The notes under the pieces were generated by a model. It had not been told where the DNA came from. It was given only the letters and a program-made list of their open reading frames with translations, and ran no database searches. Below, piece by piece: positions 10,339-21,189 of a stretch of 43,590 bases of DNA; the stretch's first letter is position 1; the number at the start of each line of letters is the position of its first letter. The DNA is from Novosphingobium sp. (GTDB taxonomy: Bacteria > Pseudomonadota > Alphaproteobacteria > Sphingomonadales > Sphingomonadaceae). The stretch lies in NCBI GenBank assembly GCA_020848655.1, contig JADLHU010000138.1, positions 1 to 43,590 on the forward strand, given 5' to 3'. The translations under genes and the position numbers were made by a program.

Positions 10339-10665
10339 ATGAAATGGCTTAGCGTGATAGCAGCGATCATCTCGGCCTTCGTTTGGGGCGCGAGTCTGCT
10401 TTATTACATCTCTGAGATGGATTTTTTGGCCTGCGTGTTGCTTCCTCAGCACTCGATTAGTGACCGACTTTGGTTCGGCGTTGTGTTCCCGACCGCGATG
10501 CTCACTCTAGCAATCACCTCGCTGGTGTTGGTCCTGCTTACGTCCTTGCCGAAAAAATCGATCTTGTGGCTGCCGTTTGTGACGCTGGTGCCCATCTTGA
10601 TCTTCTACGTAGGATTGACTGGGTTGGCAGTCGACGACTCCCTTGCCAGCGAATGCGGCCGCTAG
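10339..10665 (+). CDS. Putative small membrane protein, 108 aa
   Basis: The frame MKWLSVIAAIISAFVWG... has three hydrophobic segments (about residues 4-26, 45-68 and 75-97) and a short acidic, Cys-containing tail. It follows the 95-aa frame by 76 bases on the same strand and shares its lower GC. No family is recognised and no good ribosome-binding site is visible. The two may form a small membrane-protein pair carried by the insert. Confidence 0.5.
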   Translation: MKWLSVIAAIISAFVWGASLLYYISEMDFLACVLLPQHSISDRLWFGVVFPTAMLTLAITSLVLVLLTSLPKKSILWLPFVTLVPILIFYVGLTGLAVDDSLASECGR

Positions 10666-10834
10666 GGATGTCAGGATCCCACCCATGACGGACATCAGGC
10701 CGCCACCAACTCAGGCGTGGTCACCGAATCGTTTTTCGCAGCCTATCGCTATACCCCCCAAAAAAGGGAGGGGTTTTTGCTGCGCCCCGGCGAAGGCAGG
10801 GAGACGTAACCCAGGGCGTCACGCGGAACTCTGG

Positions 10835-10862
10835 ATTGCTTCGCCGCTTCGCGGCTCGCAAT
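10835..10862. repeat. Dispersed hairpin repeat
   Basis: ATTGC (10835-10839) pairs with GCAAT (10858-10862) and, inside, GCCGC (10843-10847) pairs with GCGGC (10851-10855). The flanking wording CTGGATTGCTTCGC...GCTCGCAATGACG is familiar as an intergenic repeat of Alphaproteobacteria, recalled rather than searched. Confidence 0.55.
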
Positions 10863-10924
10863 GACGATTCCGACCAACGTCATCGCTCTCTGATAGGGTG
10901 GAACCAAAGTCCGGTTCCTGCTTC

Positions 10925-10954
10925 GTCATCACCCTGAACTTGGTTCAGGATGAC
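10925..10954. repeat. Dispersed palindrome (GTCATC..CCTGAAC/GTTCAGGATGAC)
   Basis: The arms GTCATC-ac-CCTGAAC and GTTCAGG-ATGAC pair around a TTG loop. This 'CATCCTGAAC-TTG-GTTCAGGATG' palindrome is a well-known type of intergenic repeat in alphaproteobacterial genomes; one arm carries a two-base insertion here. Confidence 0.6.
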
Positions 10955-11001
10955 GCGCTTCCTTGGCAATCGCGCCAAGACGTCCTGAACGTCGGCCCCA
11001 C

Positions 11002-12663
11002 CTAGACAAGCGGCCGGCGGCGCAGTTCGAAGTCGGACAGGCGGCGCACCGGGACGCGCAGGCGGCACTCGACGCCTGCGGGATGGAACTGGAGATCGAC
11101 GGCGGAGCGCAGTTCATGCGCGACGATCTTTTCCAGCAGATCGCGCCCGAAGCCGCGCTTGGCCGGCGGGACGACCAGCGGGCCGCCTTCCTCGCGCCAG
11201 TGCACTTCGGCCACTTCGGGCGAAACCAGTTGCCAGGCGATGTGGATACGCCCGGTATCGCAGCTCAGCGCGCCATATTTGGCGGCGTTGGTGGCCAGTT
11301 CGTGGATGGCCAGGCCCAGCGACAGCGCATCGTTGGGCGCCAGGCTGATCTCCGGCCCGGACAATTCCACATGGCTGTCGTGCTCGCCCATGTAGGGGGC
11401 CAGTTCGCTGCGGATCACGCCTTCGACCGGCGCGTCGCTCCAGTCGCTGTGCGACAGCAGGTCGTGCGTGGCGGACCGCGCGCGGCCGCGGCCGGTCAGG
11501 CTTTCGGCTAACTCGTCGATCGTGCTGGCGCGGCGCCGGGTCAGCGCGACGATCGACAGCACGTTGGCCAGCGTGTTCTTGACGCGGTGGTTCAGTTCGC
11601 GGGTCAGCGAATTGCGGATCGCGGATTCGCGCGTCAGCCATTCCAGCACCTGGCGATCCTCGGCGGCGCGGCGCGTCACCATGCGGGCGATCATCGCGGT
11701 AAGCAGCGCGAGCACCAGCCCGAAGGCCAGCGTCACGCGCGACAGGGCCGAAAGCGTGCCCGGCTTCTTGATGCCGACGCGCAGGACCCAGTGGCGATTG
11801 GCGACGGTGATGCGCCGATCGAGCGACATGCCGCTTTCGCCCGGATAGGCGCGCAGCGCCAGCAGCCGGTCGGGGCGCGGCGCTTCATCGTAAAGCGAAA
11901 TTTCCACCTGCTGGTCGCCCACCAGCTCGGCGGCGGAATTCAGGAATTCGCTGGCGCGGAACGGGCTGTAGACGAAGCCCCGGATCGCCCCGCCCCCGCC
12001 CGGCCGCGCGAAGACCGGCCGGTAGATCAGGAACCCCGCCGTGCCCTGCCTGTTCACATCCTGAATCAGCGTGACCTTGCACGAGGCGACCGGCCGGCGC
12101 TGCGCCGTCGCCGCGTCCATCGCCTGCCGGCGGACCGCTTCGGAATACATGTCGAAGCCCACCGCGCCTTGGTTGTCGCGCGTCGGCGGGCTGATGAACA
12201 GCACGGGCACGACAATGCCGCGGCGCGGCGCCGGGGCCGGGAACACGCTGAACGCGGGCTGCCCTTCGGCCCGCCGCGCCGCCTCGAAGGCGGGCAGCGA
12301 CGCGACGTCGACGCGCGGCGCCCAGCCCAGCCCCATCGAACCATGCGTTTCCGACCGGCCATAAAGCGCTTCGGAAATGCCGGCAAAATCCTGCGCGGTC
12401 AGCTTGGGATAGGATGACAGCAGCGCCGCGCCGGCATCGAGCAAGGCGATGTTTTCCGACGCGCGGCGTTGCAGGCCTGATGTGATCTCGATCGCCTTCT
12501 TGTCGAGTTCCAGTTCGCGCCGTTGCAGTTCGACGCGCTCTATCCCGACAACGGCAAGCAATGTGCCAAGCGCCGTCAGCGCGAACAGCAGCAGCGGCCA
12601 GCCGCGCGGGTAACGGTGAAACCAGGCCTGCTTTTCAGCCCTTGCCAGCAGCGCCTTGTCCAT
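11002..12663 (-). CDS. CHASE-domain HWE-type sensor histidine kinase, probable PhyR kinase
   Basis: The 553-aa membrane kinase has a TM helix at about residues 22-40, an extracytoplasmic CHASE domain (about 75-300, with AGAALLSSYPKLTAQDF, GFDMYSEAVRRQAM and FLIYRPVF), a second TM at about 315-337, then an HWE/HisKA_2 kinase core. The H box is ELNHRVKNTLANV, the N box HELATNAAKYGALS, and the W-x-E of the HWE class is VHWREEGGP. This class phosphorylates PhyR in sphingomonads. ATG 12663 starts just before the TM. The gene is divergent from nepR-ecfG and shares a palindromic EcfG-like promoter (12738-12764), so it is probably itself stress-induced. The CHASE ligand is unknown. Confidence 0.88.
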   Translation of the reverse strand: MDKALLARAEKQAWFHRYPRGWPLLLFALTALGTLLAVVGIERVELQRRELELDKKAIEITSGLQRRASENIALLDAGAALLSSYPKLTAQDFAGISEALYGRSETHGSMGLGWAPRVDVASLPAFEAARRAEGQPAFSVFPAPAPRRGIVVPVLFISPPTRDNQGAVGFDMYSEAVRRQAMDAATAQRRPVASCKVTLIQDVNRQGTAGFLIYRPVFARPGGGGAIRGFVYSPFRASEFLNSAAELVGDQQVEISLYDEAPRPDRLLALRAYPGESGMSLDRRITVANRHWVLRVGIKKPGTLSALSRVTLAFGLVLALLTAMIARMVTRRAAEDRQVLEWLTRESAIRNSLTRELNHRVKNTLANVLSIVALTRRRASTIDELAESLTGRGRARSATHDLLSHSDWSDAPVEGVIRSELAPYMGEHDSHVELSGPEISLAPNDALSLGLAIHELATNAAKYGALSCDTGRIHIAWQLVSPEVAEVHWREEGGPLVVPPAKRGFGRDLLEKIVAHELRSAVDLQFHPAGVECRLRVPVRRLSDFELRRRPLV

Positions 12664-12737
12664 AAACCTGTCGTCTTCCCCCTGTTCGCCGTCCGACTGT
12701 CTGGCGACTGTCTGTCTGGCAAGGTTTCTTGTGCAAT

Positions 12738-12764
12738 GGAACCATGTGCGGCGTCGAATGTTCC
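12738..12764. promoter_or_regulatory. Overlapping divergent EcfG-like promoters
   Basis: Plus strand: GGAAC (12738-12742), 16 bases, TGTT (12759-12762), towards nepR. Minus strand: GGAAC (12764-12760), 16 bases, GGTT (12743-12740), towards the kinase. Each differs from CGTT by one base. The same 27 bases thus read as a promoter on both strands, with leaders of about 60-65 bases to either start codon. Confidence 0.6.
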
Positions 12765-12832
12765 ATCCGGGACAATGTTGTTCGCCGCGCTTGACGTGGC
12801 GGGCAATCGGAAGGAAATTAGGAACTTGCAGA

Positions 12833-13036
12833 ATGGAGTTCGTGTTGAACCAGCCCCCGGGTACCGATGATCGCAAGCGCAGGCCGCGCTCTTCGTCGGC
12901 CACTCGCGATGGGCCGCAGCCGGGCTGGGCCGACGGGCTGCGCAAGTTATACAATTCGGTTCTGCACGAACCCTTGCCGGACAGCTTTGACGACCTGCTC
13001 AAGAAGCTGGACCGCGCCGATGACGATCGTCCGTGA
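12833..13036 (+). CDS. nepR: NepR anti-sigma factor
   Basis: The 67-aa protein has a disordered basic N terminus and the NepR core: WADGLRKLYNSVL, then EPLPDSFDDLLKKLD. These two helices wrap around EcfG or, under stress, the sigma-like half of PhyR. ATG 12833 has AGGA 8-11 bases upstream; a GTG at 12842 is an alternative. The gene's last 17 bases overlap the start of ecfG, which couples their translation and keeps sigma and anti-sigma in proportion. Confidence 0.92.
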   Translation: MEFVLNQPPGTDDRKRRPRSSSATRDGPQPGWADGLRKLYNSVLHEPLPDSFDDLLKKLDRADDDRP

Positions 13037-13592
13037 CCCGCGCGAGGCGGGACGCGATCGTCACCAGGACCGCGATCCCGATCAGGACGAAGCGTTCAAG
13101 CGCGACCTGCTGAGCGCGCTTCCCCATCTGCGCGCCTTCGCGCGCGGCCTGTGCGGCCGGCCCGACTTCGCCGACGATCTGGTGCAGGAAACCGCGATCA
13201 AGGCCTGGGCCGCGCGCGATCGCTTCACGCCCGATACCAGCATGCGCGCCTGGACGTTCACGATCCTGCGCAATCACTACCTCAGCGAACTGCGCCGGTC
13301 GCGCCGGCAGGTGGATTACGATCCCGAAGCGGTCGAGCGCCTCTTGACCATGAAGGCCGACCAGGAAGAACCGCTGCACCTGGCCGACATGGACCGCGCC
13401 TTGCAGAAGATCTCGCCCGAACGACGCGAGGCGCTGCTGCTGGTGGGCGCGAGCGGCTTTACGTATGAGGAAGCCGCGCAGATTTCGGAATGCGCGCTGG
13501 GCACGATGAAAAGCCGCGTCGCCCGCGCCCGCGCCGAACTTTCCGCGCTGCTGGACCCGGAAGCCGCGACGATCGACGTGCCGCGCGGCTAG
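13020..13592 (+). CDS. ecfG: EcfG general stress sigma factor, copy 2 (with nepR)
   Basis: The 190-aa ECF15 sigma factor has region 2 at about residues 25-95 (LRAFARGLCGRPDFADDLVQE, RAWTFTILRNHYLSELRRSR) and region 4 at about 125-180 (ISPERREALLLVGASGFTYEEAAQISECALGTMKSR). It is the canonical partner of the overlapping nepR. ATG 13020 lies 17 bases inside nepR. Compared with copy 1 (7102-7767) it lacks the C-terminal extension. Its stop codon TAG lies inside the first arm of a 10-bp inverted repeat (13589-13632), so the repeat sits exactly at the gene end. Confidence 0.94.
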   Translation: MTIVRDPREAGRDRHQDRDPDQDEAFKRDLLSALPHLRAFARGLCGRPDFADDLVQETAIKAWAARDRFTPDTSMRAWTFTILRNHYLSELRRSRRQVDYDPEAVERLLTMKADQEEPLHLADMDRALQKISPERREALLLVGASGFTYEEAAQISECALGTMKSRVARARAELSALLDPEAATIDVPRG

Positions 13593-13632
13593 AGTGCATC
13601 CGCCCTTGATTGCATCAAAGGCTGCACTCTAG
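13589..13632. repeat. Inverted repeat at the end of ecfG
   Basis: CTAGAGTGCA (13589-13598) and TGCACTCTAG (13623-13632) are exact reverse complements, with an inner stem TTGAT/ATCAA (13606-13610, 13614-13618), then ATCCTTGTTTTT. It can act as the ecfG terminator. The TCTAGAGTGCA...TGCACTCTAGATCCTTGTTTTT wording is a recurrent intergenic element in sphingomonads, as I recall. Confidence 0.65.
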
Positions 13633-13660
13633 ATCCTTGTTTTTCCGCGATTTCCGAGTC

Positions 13661-13680
13661 GCCAGATGATTCCATCTGGC
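13661..13680. repeat. 8-bp stem hairpin
   Basis: GCCAGATG (13661-13668), loop ATTC, CATCTGGC (13673-13680). It lies 28 bases after the previous inverted repeat and probably belongs to the same composite element. Confidence 0.55.
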
Positions 13681-13704
13681 TCGAAATCACTCCAAGCCGC
13701 AGCA

Positions 13705-13733
13705 AACCTGGCCGGAAGCGAACCTGGCCGGAA
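13705..13733. repeat. Tandem direct repeat, 16-base period
   Basis: AACCTGGCCGGAA occurs at 13705-13717 and again at 13721-13733. Two copies only, with no known role. Confidence 0.5.
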
Positions 13734-13739
13734 TGGAAC

Positions 13740-13770
13740 GGGGCTGCACCTCTCGCTGAGATGCAGCCCC
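13740..13770. terminator. Hairpin between ecfG and the GNAT gene
   Basis: GGGGCTGCA (13740-13748) pairs with TGCAGCCCC (13762-13770) around a 13-base loop. It lies 9 bases beyond the stop of the convergent GNAT gene and is probably its terminator, though no T run is present on that strand. Confidence 0.5.
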
Positions 13771-13779
13771 CCCTTTCGA

Positions 13780-14280
13780 TTACGCCGGCTGATCCAGACC
13801 GAAGGCCGGATGGTGGATCAGTTCCCCGCACGGCGCCACCCCGTCGAACGGCAAAGCCTGAACCACTTCGGGCGGGCAGCCGGCCACGCCCAGGCCGGGG
13901 AAGGCCCGGAAACCGAACCGGCCGTAGTAGGCAGGATCTCCCACCAGCGCCGCGCCGCGACAGGTCGTTCGCAGTCGGCGAAGGGCTTGCGCCATCAGGG
14001 CCGTGCCGATGCCCTGGCGATGCCGTGACGGCGCAACGACAAGCGGCCCGATCAGGCCCCAGCCATCCTGCGTCTCGATCCGGGCCGCCGAGGCGGCCAG
14101 ATACCCGATGACCTCGCCCGCATCCTCGGCCACGAGCGAGAGGGCAAGCGCCCCCTCTGCGCGCAGCGCTTCGACGATGCGCGCCTCGGTTCCGGTCGAT
14201 TGCGCAAGCAGCAAAAGGGCCTCGGTGACCAGCCGGCCAATGACCGGAGCATCACCTGGGGTTTCATCGCGGATCAGCAT
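13780..14280 (-). CDS. GNAT N-acetyltransferase, YjhQ-like
   Basis: The 166-aa single-domain acetyltransferase has the GNAT acetyl-CoA loop VVAPSRHRQGIGTALM (about residues 85-100), a preceding GWGLIGPLVV strand and the typical YYGRFGFRAF block (about 122-131). The start ATG 14280 is preceded by GGGGGG. Directly upstream on the same strand lies a decayed copy of yjhX (14282-14405). In E. coli yjhX (toxin) and the GNAT gene yjhQ (antitoxin) form a toxin-antitoxin pair, so this gene is probably the surviving antitoxin partner. Without that context it would be called a YhbS-like acetyltransferase of unknown substrate. Confidence 0.8.
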   Translation of the reverse strand: MLIRDETPGDAPVIGRLVTEALLLLAQSTGTEARIVEALRAEGALALSLVAEDAGEVIGYLAASAARIETQDGWGLIGPLVVAPSRHRQGIGTALMAQALRRLRTTCRGAALVGDPAYYGRFGFRAFPGLGVAGCPPEVVQALPFDGVAPCGELIHHPAFGLDQPA

Positions 14281-14281
14281 G

Positions 14282-14405
14282 TCACGCCCCCCGATTGCAG
14301 AGCGGGGCGCGCACTGCGGCGAAGCCGCGTTTCGATATCGGGCAGGATGCGGTCGCCAAGGGGCAGGCCGTGCAGCACATGGTGTTCGTTTCGTGAGATA
14401 TTCAT
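14282..14405 (-). pseudogene. yjhX: Remnant of a yjhX-type toxin gene
   Basis: From ATG 14405 the minus strand reads MNISRNEHHVLHGLPLGDRI, close to the start of YjhX (MN-(I/L)-SR-x-EQ-x-x-LH-x-LA-x-G-x-RI). About 20 codons later, in a different frame, it reads ISKRGFAAVRAPLCNRGA then TGA (14284-14282), close to the YjhX end (YRI-x-x-x-GL-x-x-VRAQLDNR). The middle of roughly 45 codons is missing, and the total of 124 bases is not a multiple of three. The toxin is therefore inactivated by internal deletion plus frameshift. If read through in the first frame, the ORF ends at 14274 inside the GNAT start. Confidence 0.7.
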
Positions 14406-14663
14406 GGACGTCTCGTATGATAGGCGTGAAAACGTACCCGGGCGCGCGGGCACCCGGCGGCTTTGGATTCACGAGACTCTCCGAATTTCAGAGAGTCCTA
14501 TCGCACAAGCTCTAACATCCAGTCTCCGTCCGAACGGGCAGCGAACACCGCCGCAGCCCGGTTCGCTCGTCTATGAAACGCACGCCTGTAAAACAACAAA
14601 AAAATGGCGGACCTTGCGGCCCGCCATCTGCGTTTCGAGGGGTCTGGTCGAGGGGGTCTGGGC
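14406..14663. other. Intergenic stretch with small dyad
   Basis: No gene is seen between the yjhX remnant and the YeaQ-type gene. It holds a 7-bp inverted repeat GACTCTC (14475-14481)/GAGAGTC (14491-14497) upstream of the yjhX remnant, a plausible old operator, and the YeaQ terminator at 14594-14627. Confidence 0.5.
14594..14627 (-). terminator. Terminator of the YeaQ/GlsB gene
   Basis: On the minus strand ATGGCGG (complement of 14621-14627) pairs with CCGCCAT (complement of 14604-14610), followed by TTTTTTTGTTG. It lies 37 bases after the stop codon. Confidence 0.8.
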
Positions 14664-14933
14664 CTAGCGGACCGAACCGCGACGGAACAGGTTGAGGATC
14701 GCCAGCAGCAGCACGGCGCCGAGGAACGAAGCCAGCAGCGACATGAAGTCGAACGATCCGCTGGTGATGGGCGCGCCGCCGATCAGCGGGGTCAGCACCA
14801 CGCCGGCGATCAACGCACCGACGATGCCGACGACGATGTTGAGGAAAATGCCCTGTTGGGCATCGGTGCGCATGACCATGCTGGCAAGCCAGCCGATCAC
14901 GCCACCAACGATCAGGATGAGGATAAGGGTCAT
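14664..14933 (-). CDS. GlsB/YeaQ/YmgE family membrane protein
   Basis: The 89-aa protein has three hydrophobic helices (about residues 2-20, 28-52 and 62-82) with the family glycine motifs GGVIGWLAS and NIVVGIVGALIAG (transglycosylase-associated protein, PF04226). These small inner-membrane proteins are commonly stress-induced; their function is unclear despite the family name. It is monocistronic, with its own terminator. I found no good EcfG promoter: AACG and GTTCC occur upstream but only 12 bases apart. Confidence 0.9.
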   Translation of the reverse strand: MTLILILIVGGVIGWLASMVMRTDAQQGIFLNIVVGIVGALIAGVVLTPLIGGAPITSGSFDFMSLLASFLGAVLLLAILNLFRRGSVR

Positions 14934-14963
14934 GACATGGGCTCCTGTCTGCGGGATATCCTG

Positions 14964-15728
14964 TCAAACCAACGGGTCGCCGCTTGGTTCCCCGGCGGCG
15001 CGGCGGCCGTCGAGATCGCAGGCGATGCGCAGCAGCGCGGCGTGGGGATCGGTTTCGATCACATCGCCGTGGGCGGGCACGATGCGCGCCAGGCCAGGTT
15101 CTCCCGCCCAGCCGCGCAGCGCCCCGGCCATAGCGACGGGATCGTCCAGGAAAAAGCGCCGCGCGAAACGCGGGACGCGCGGGCCATCGATGCCGAAGCC
15201 CAGCAGCCGGGTCATGATCCGCGTGCCCAGCCCGCGCGGATGGCGGACATTGGCGATGATATCGTTGACGATCAGCGTCACGCGCGGGCCGTGCCGCACC
15301 AGCAGCGCTGCCTCGCGCGCGCCGGTGCCGGGCACGGTAACGAAGCGCAGCGCGGAATCGCGGAACGGATCGCCCGTGGCGTCGACGGGCACCGCTTCGG
15401 CCACCGCCTGTGCGGCGCCGGGCGCGCACAGCACGCGCAGATGCGGATAGCGCTGCTTCCAGATATGCGCGTCGAGCCGGTGCGCGGCGCCGGGCACGAT
15501 CAGCCATTCGGGCTGCCCCAGCGCTTCCAGCCGGCGCATTTCCGGCTCGCGCAGCGCGATCGCGCTCCAGATCGCCAGCCCGCCACCGGCCAGCCCGATC
15601 ACCGTCATGCGGCGCGGGAAGTTGCCCAGCGGCATCGGGATCACGCCCTCGACGGCCAGCAGCCCGGTATCGAGCTGGACCAGATCGCCGTGGGACCGCA
15701 CGGTCCATTCGGTGAGGAAAGCCGCCAT
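14964..15728 (-). CDS. DUF4336 domain protein (metallo-hydrolase-like)
   Basis: The 254-aa protein resembles the DUF4336 family, which is distantly related to metallo-beta-lactamases: an early GLLAVEGVIPMPLGNFPRRMTVI block, PEWLIVPGAAHRLDAHIWKQRYP and a late ARIVPAHGDVIETDP. The AHR-x-D and PAHGD motifs look like reduced metal-site remnants, so catalysis is uncertain. ATG 15728 has TAGGA 7 bases upstream. It reads in the same direction as the YeaQ gene, with 30 bases between. A weak EcfG-like sequence (GGAAC-N17-CGTC, 15798-15773) lies upstream. Confidence 0.7.
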   Translation of the reverse strand: MAAFLTEWTVRSHGDLVQLDTGLLAVEGVIPMPLGNFPRRMTVIGLAGGGLAIWSAIALREPEMRRLEALGQPEWLIVPGAAHRLDAHIWKQRYPHLRVLCAPGAAQAVAEAVPVDATGDPFRDSALRFVTVPGTGAREAALLVRHGPRVTLIVNDIIANVRHPRGLGTRIMTRLLGFGIDGPRVPRFARRFFLDDPVAMAGALRGWAGEPGLARIVPAHGDVIETDPHAALLRIACDLDGRRAAGEPSGDPLV

Positions 15729-15875
15729 ATCGCGTCCTACCGCCCGCACCGTTCGCCGCGATCGCAGGCGGCGACGGCGGCTGAGGCCGGATCGTTCCGA
15801 CGATGGGAATATGCGCACATGATCATGGTTCCGCCTTCAGTACGGTAAGCCCGAACCAAGGGCCATGGTTCCCGC

Positions 15876-16750
15876 TCAGGCCTGAAGAAGAATCCGCGTT
15901 GCCGCCGCCGTCGCCGAAGCGCGGTTCTCGACGCCGATCTTGATGAAGATCTGCTCCAGATGCTTGTTCACGGTGCGCGCCGAGATGTTGAGGATCTCGC
16001 TCATGTCCTTGTTGGACTTGCCCCGCGCGGTCCACAGCAGCACGTCGGCCTCACGCGGGGTCAGCCCGAAGGCCTGCCCCAGAAGCTGCGTTTCCATGCC
16101 CTCGATCGAGCGGGCGAGCTTGCACAGATGTTCGCCCGAGGCAGCCGGGCCAAGCTGCGTGACCGAAAGCTTCTGCCCGCCGCAGGCGAATGTCACCGCC
16201 CCGCGCCCGCCGCCGGCGGCCAGATCGCGCAGGATCGCGCGCATGTCCTCGACCGCGGGCAAGTCCATCTCGTCGAGCAGGCGCTGCGCTTCGGGGGTGG
16301 CCCAGCCGATGCGGCCGGCATCGTCGCACGAGAACAGCAGCGTGCCCGCGCTGTCGAGCGCGGTCAGCGCGCCGCGCGTGGTGCGCGCATTGGCCAGGTG
16401 GACGCGAATGCGCGCGGCCAGTTCATCGAGCACCACCGGCTTGCCCACATAGTCCACCCCGCCCGCCGAAAGCCCCTGCACGACGTGTTCGGTTTCCGAC
16501 AGGCCGGTCATGAAGATCACCGGGACATGCGCCGAAGCCTCGCGCGCCTTGATCCGGCGGCACGTCTCGAAGCCGTCCAGCCCCGGCATCACCGCATCGA
16601 GCAGTATCACGTCGGGCAGCCAGCCATCAAGCAGCAGCAGCGCGTCCTCGCCGCTGGCGGCCGCGCTGGTGTCATAGCCTTCGCCCGCCGCGAATCCGGT
16701 CAGCAGCGCGCGGGTATCGGGATCGTCATCGACGATGAGGACGCGCGCGC

Positions 16751-16754
<4 letters not shown>
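15876..16754 (-). CDS. LuxR-type (NarL/FixJ-like) response regulator of the urease operon
   Basis: The 292-aa regulator has a receiver domain at residues 1-120 (VLIVDDDPDTRALL, phospho-acceptor Asp in VILLDAVMPGLDGFE, FMTGLSET, GKPVV), a linker of about 100 residues with the look of a PAS-like sensor (LDSAGTLLFSCDDAGRIGWATPEAQRLLD), and a C-terminal LuxR helix-turn-helix (GLTPREADVLLWTARGKSNKDMSEILNISARTVNKHLEQIF, about 228-270). Its ATG overlaps the stop of the hybrid kinase by four bases, so the two form one two-component system. It is the last gene of the ten-gene run that starts with ureD. Its target may be the inverted repeat at 25687-25769 (inference). Confidence 0.88.
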
Positions 16755-19918
<3,164 letters not shown>

Positions 19919-19933
19919 GCGCCGCGCTTTGCG

Positions 19934-20523
19934 TCAGGCCGCGCCGGCCAGCACCAGGCCCAGCCCCGCCCCGGCCGCGCCGATGGCGCGCAGCACGGGT
20001 GCCGGCAGCACACGCGCGCACCACAGCCCGGCGCCCTGAAGCACGCCCGTCGCCACCAGAAAGCCCGCCGCGAACAGCGCGGGGAACGCGCCGGCTGGCG
20101 TTTCCAGCCCATGCGCCTGCCCATGCGCGAAGCCGAACAGCATGACCGCCGCCAGCGCGAAGGGCAGCGGCGCGCGGGCGCGCAGCGCCACCGCGCCGCC
20201 CAGCGCCAGCAGCGACAGCACGATCAGCGGTTCCGCCGCACCGCCGCCGATCGTCCCGGCAAGGGCGAACCCGGCCAGCATCGCCGCCAGGAACGCCGCC
20301 GGCAGCGCCCACATCGCGCGCGACTGGCGCAGCAGCAGCCCGGTCCACAGCCCCACCAGCAGCATCGCGCCCAGATGGTCGATCCCGGTAAACGGATGCG
20401 CAAAGCCCGATGCGAAGCCCGGCGCGCCATCGTGCCCCGGATGCGCCCATGCGGCGCCGGGCGCGACCAGCAGCGCCGCGCCGGCCAGACGTGCCAGCGG
20501 AGTCAGGCGGAAAAGCGGCTTGT

Positions 20524-20527
<4 letters not shown>
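19934..20527 (-). CDS. ureJ: HupE/UreJ family membrane protein, probable nickel permease
   Basis: The 197-aa protein has a signal-like first helix ending in AWAHPGHDG, then [20 protein letters not shown] and about five further helices, with a second histidine motif [13 protein letters not shown]. HupE/UreJ proteins carry nickel (or cobalt) across the inner membrane; the N-terminal HPGHD and HPFTGxDH residues are the metal motif. Its position directly after ureG, with a four-base start/stop overlap, supports a nickel supply role for urease. The next gene in the run is the permease-kinase. Confidence 0.88.

Positions 20528-21185
<658 letters not shown>

Positions 21186-21189
<4 letters not shown>

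Larger units (their letters stand above)
10666..11001. other. Repeat-rich spacer between the insert and the kinase gene
   Basis: No gene is seen. The stretch holds the C6-A6-GGGAGGGG-T5 element (10754-10778), a hairpin element (10835-10862), a GGAACC/GGTTCC dyad (10900-10918) and a 12-bp palindrome (10925-10954). Such palindromes recur between genes in many sphingomonad genomes. Confidence 0.6.

Noticed and set aside
12821..12844. A further EcfG -35 (GGAAC at 12821) ahead of nepR
   Set aside because: The downstream bases give CGTG at 15 bases, and the AGGA of the motif is better explained as the nepR ribosome-binding site.
14973..15000. EcfG promoter ahead of the YeaQ/GlsB gene (AACG...GTTCC)
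   Set aside because: The spacing is 12 bases, not 16-17.
15773..15798. EcfG promoter ahead of the DUF4336 gene (GGAAC-N17-CGTC)
   Set aside because: The -10 ends in C where the consensus has T, and the spacer is plain GC-rich coding-like sequence; too weak to annotate on its own.
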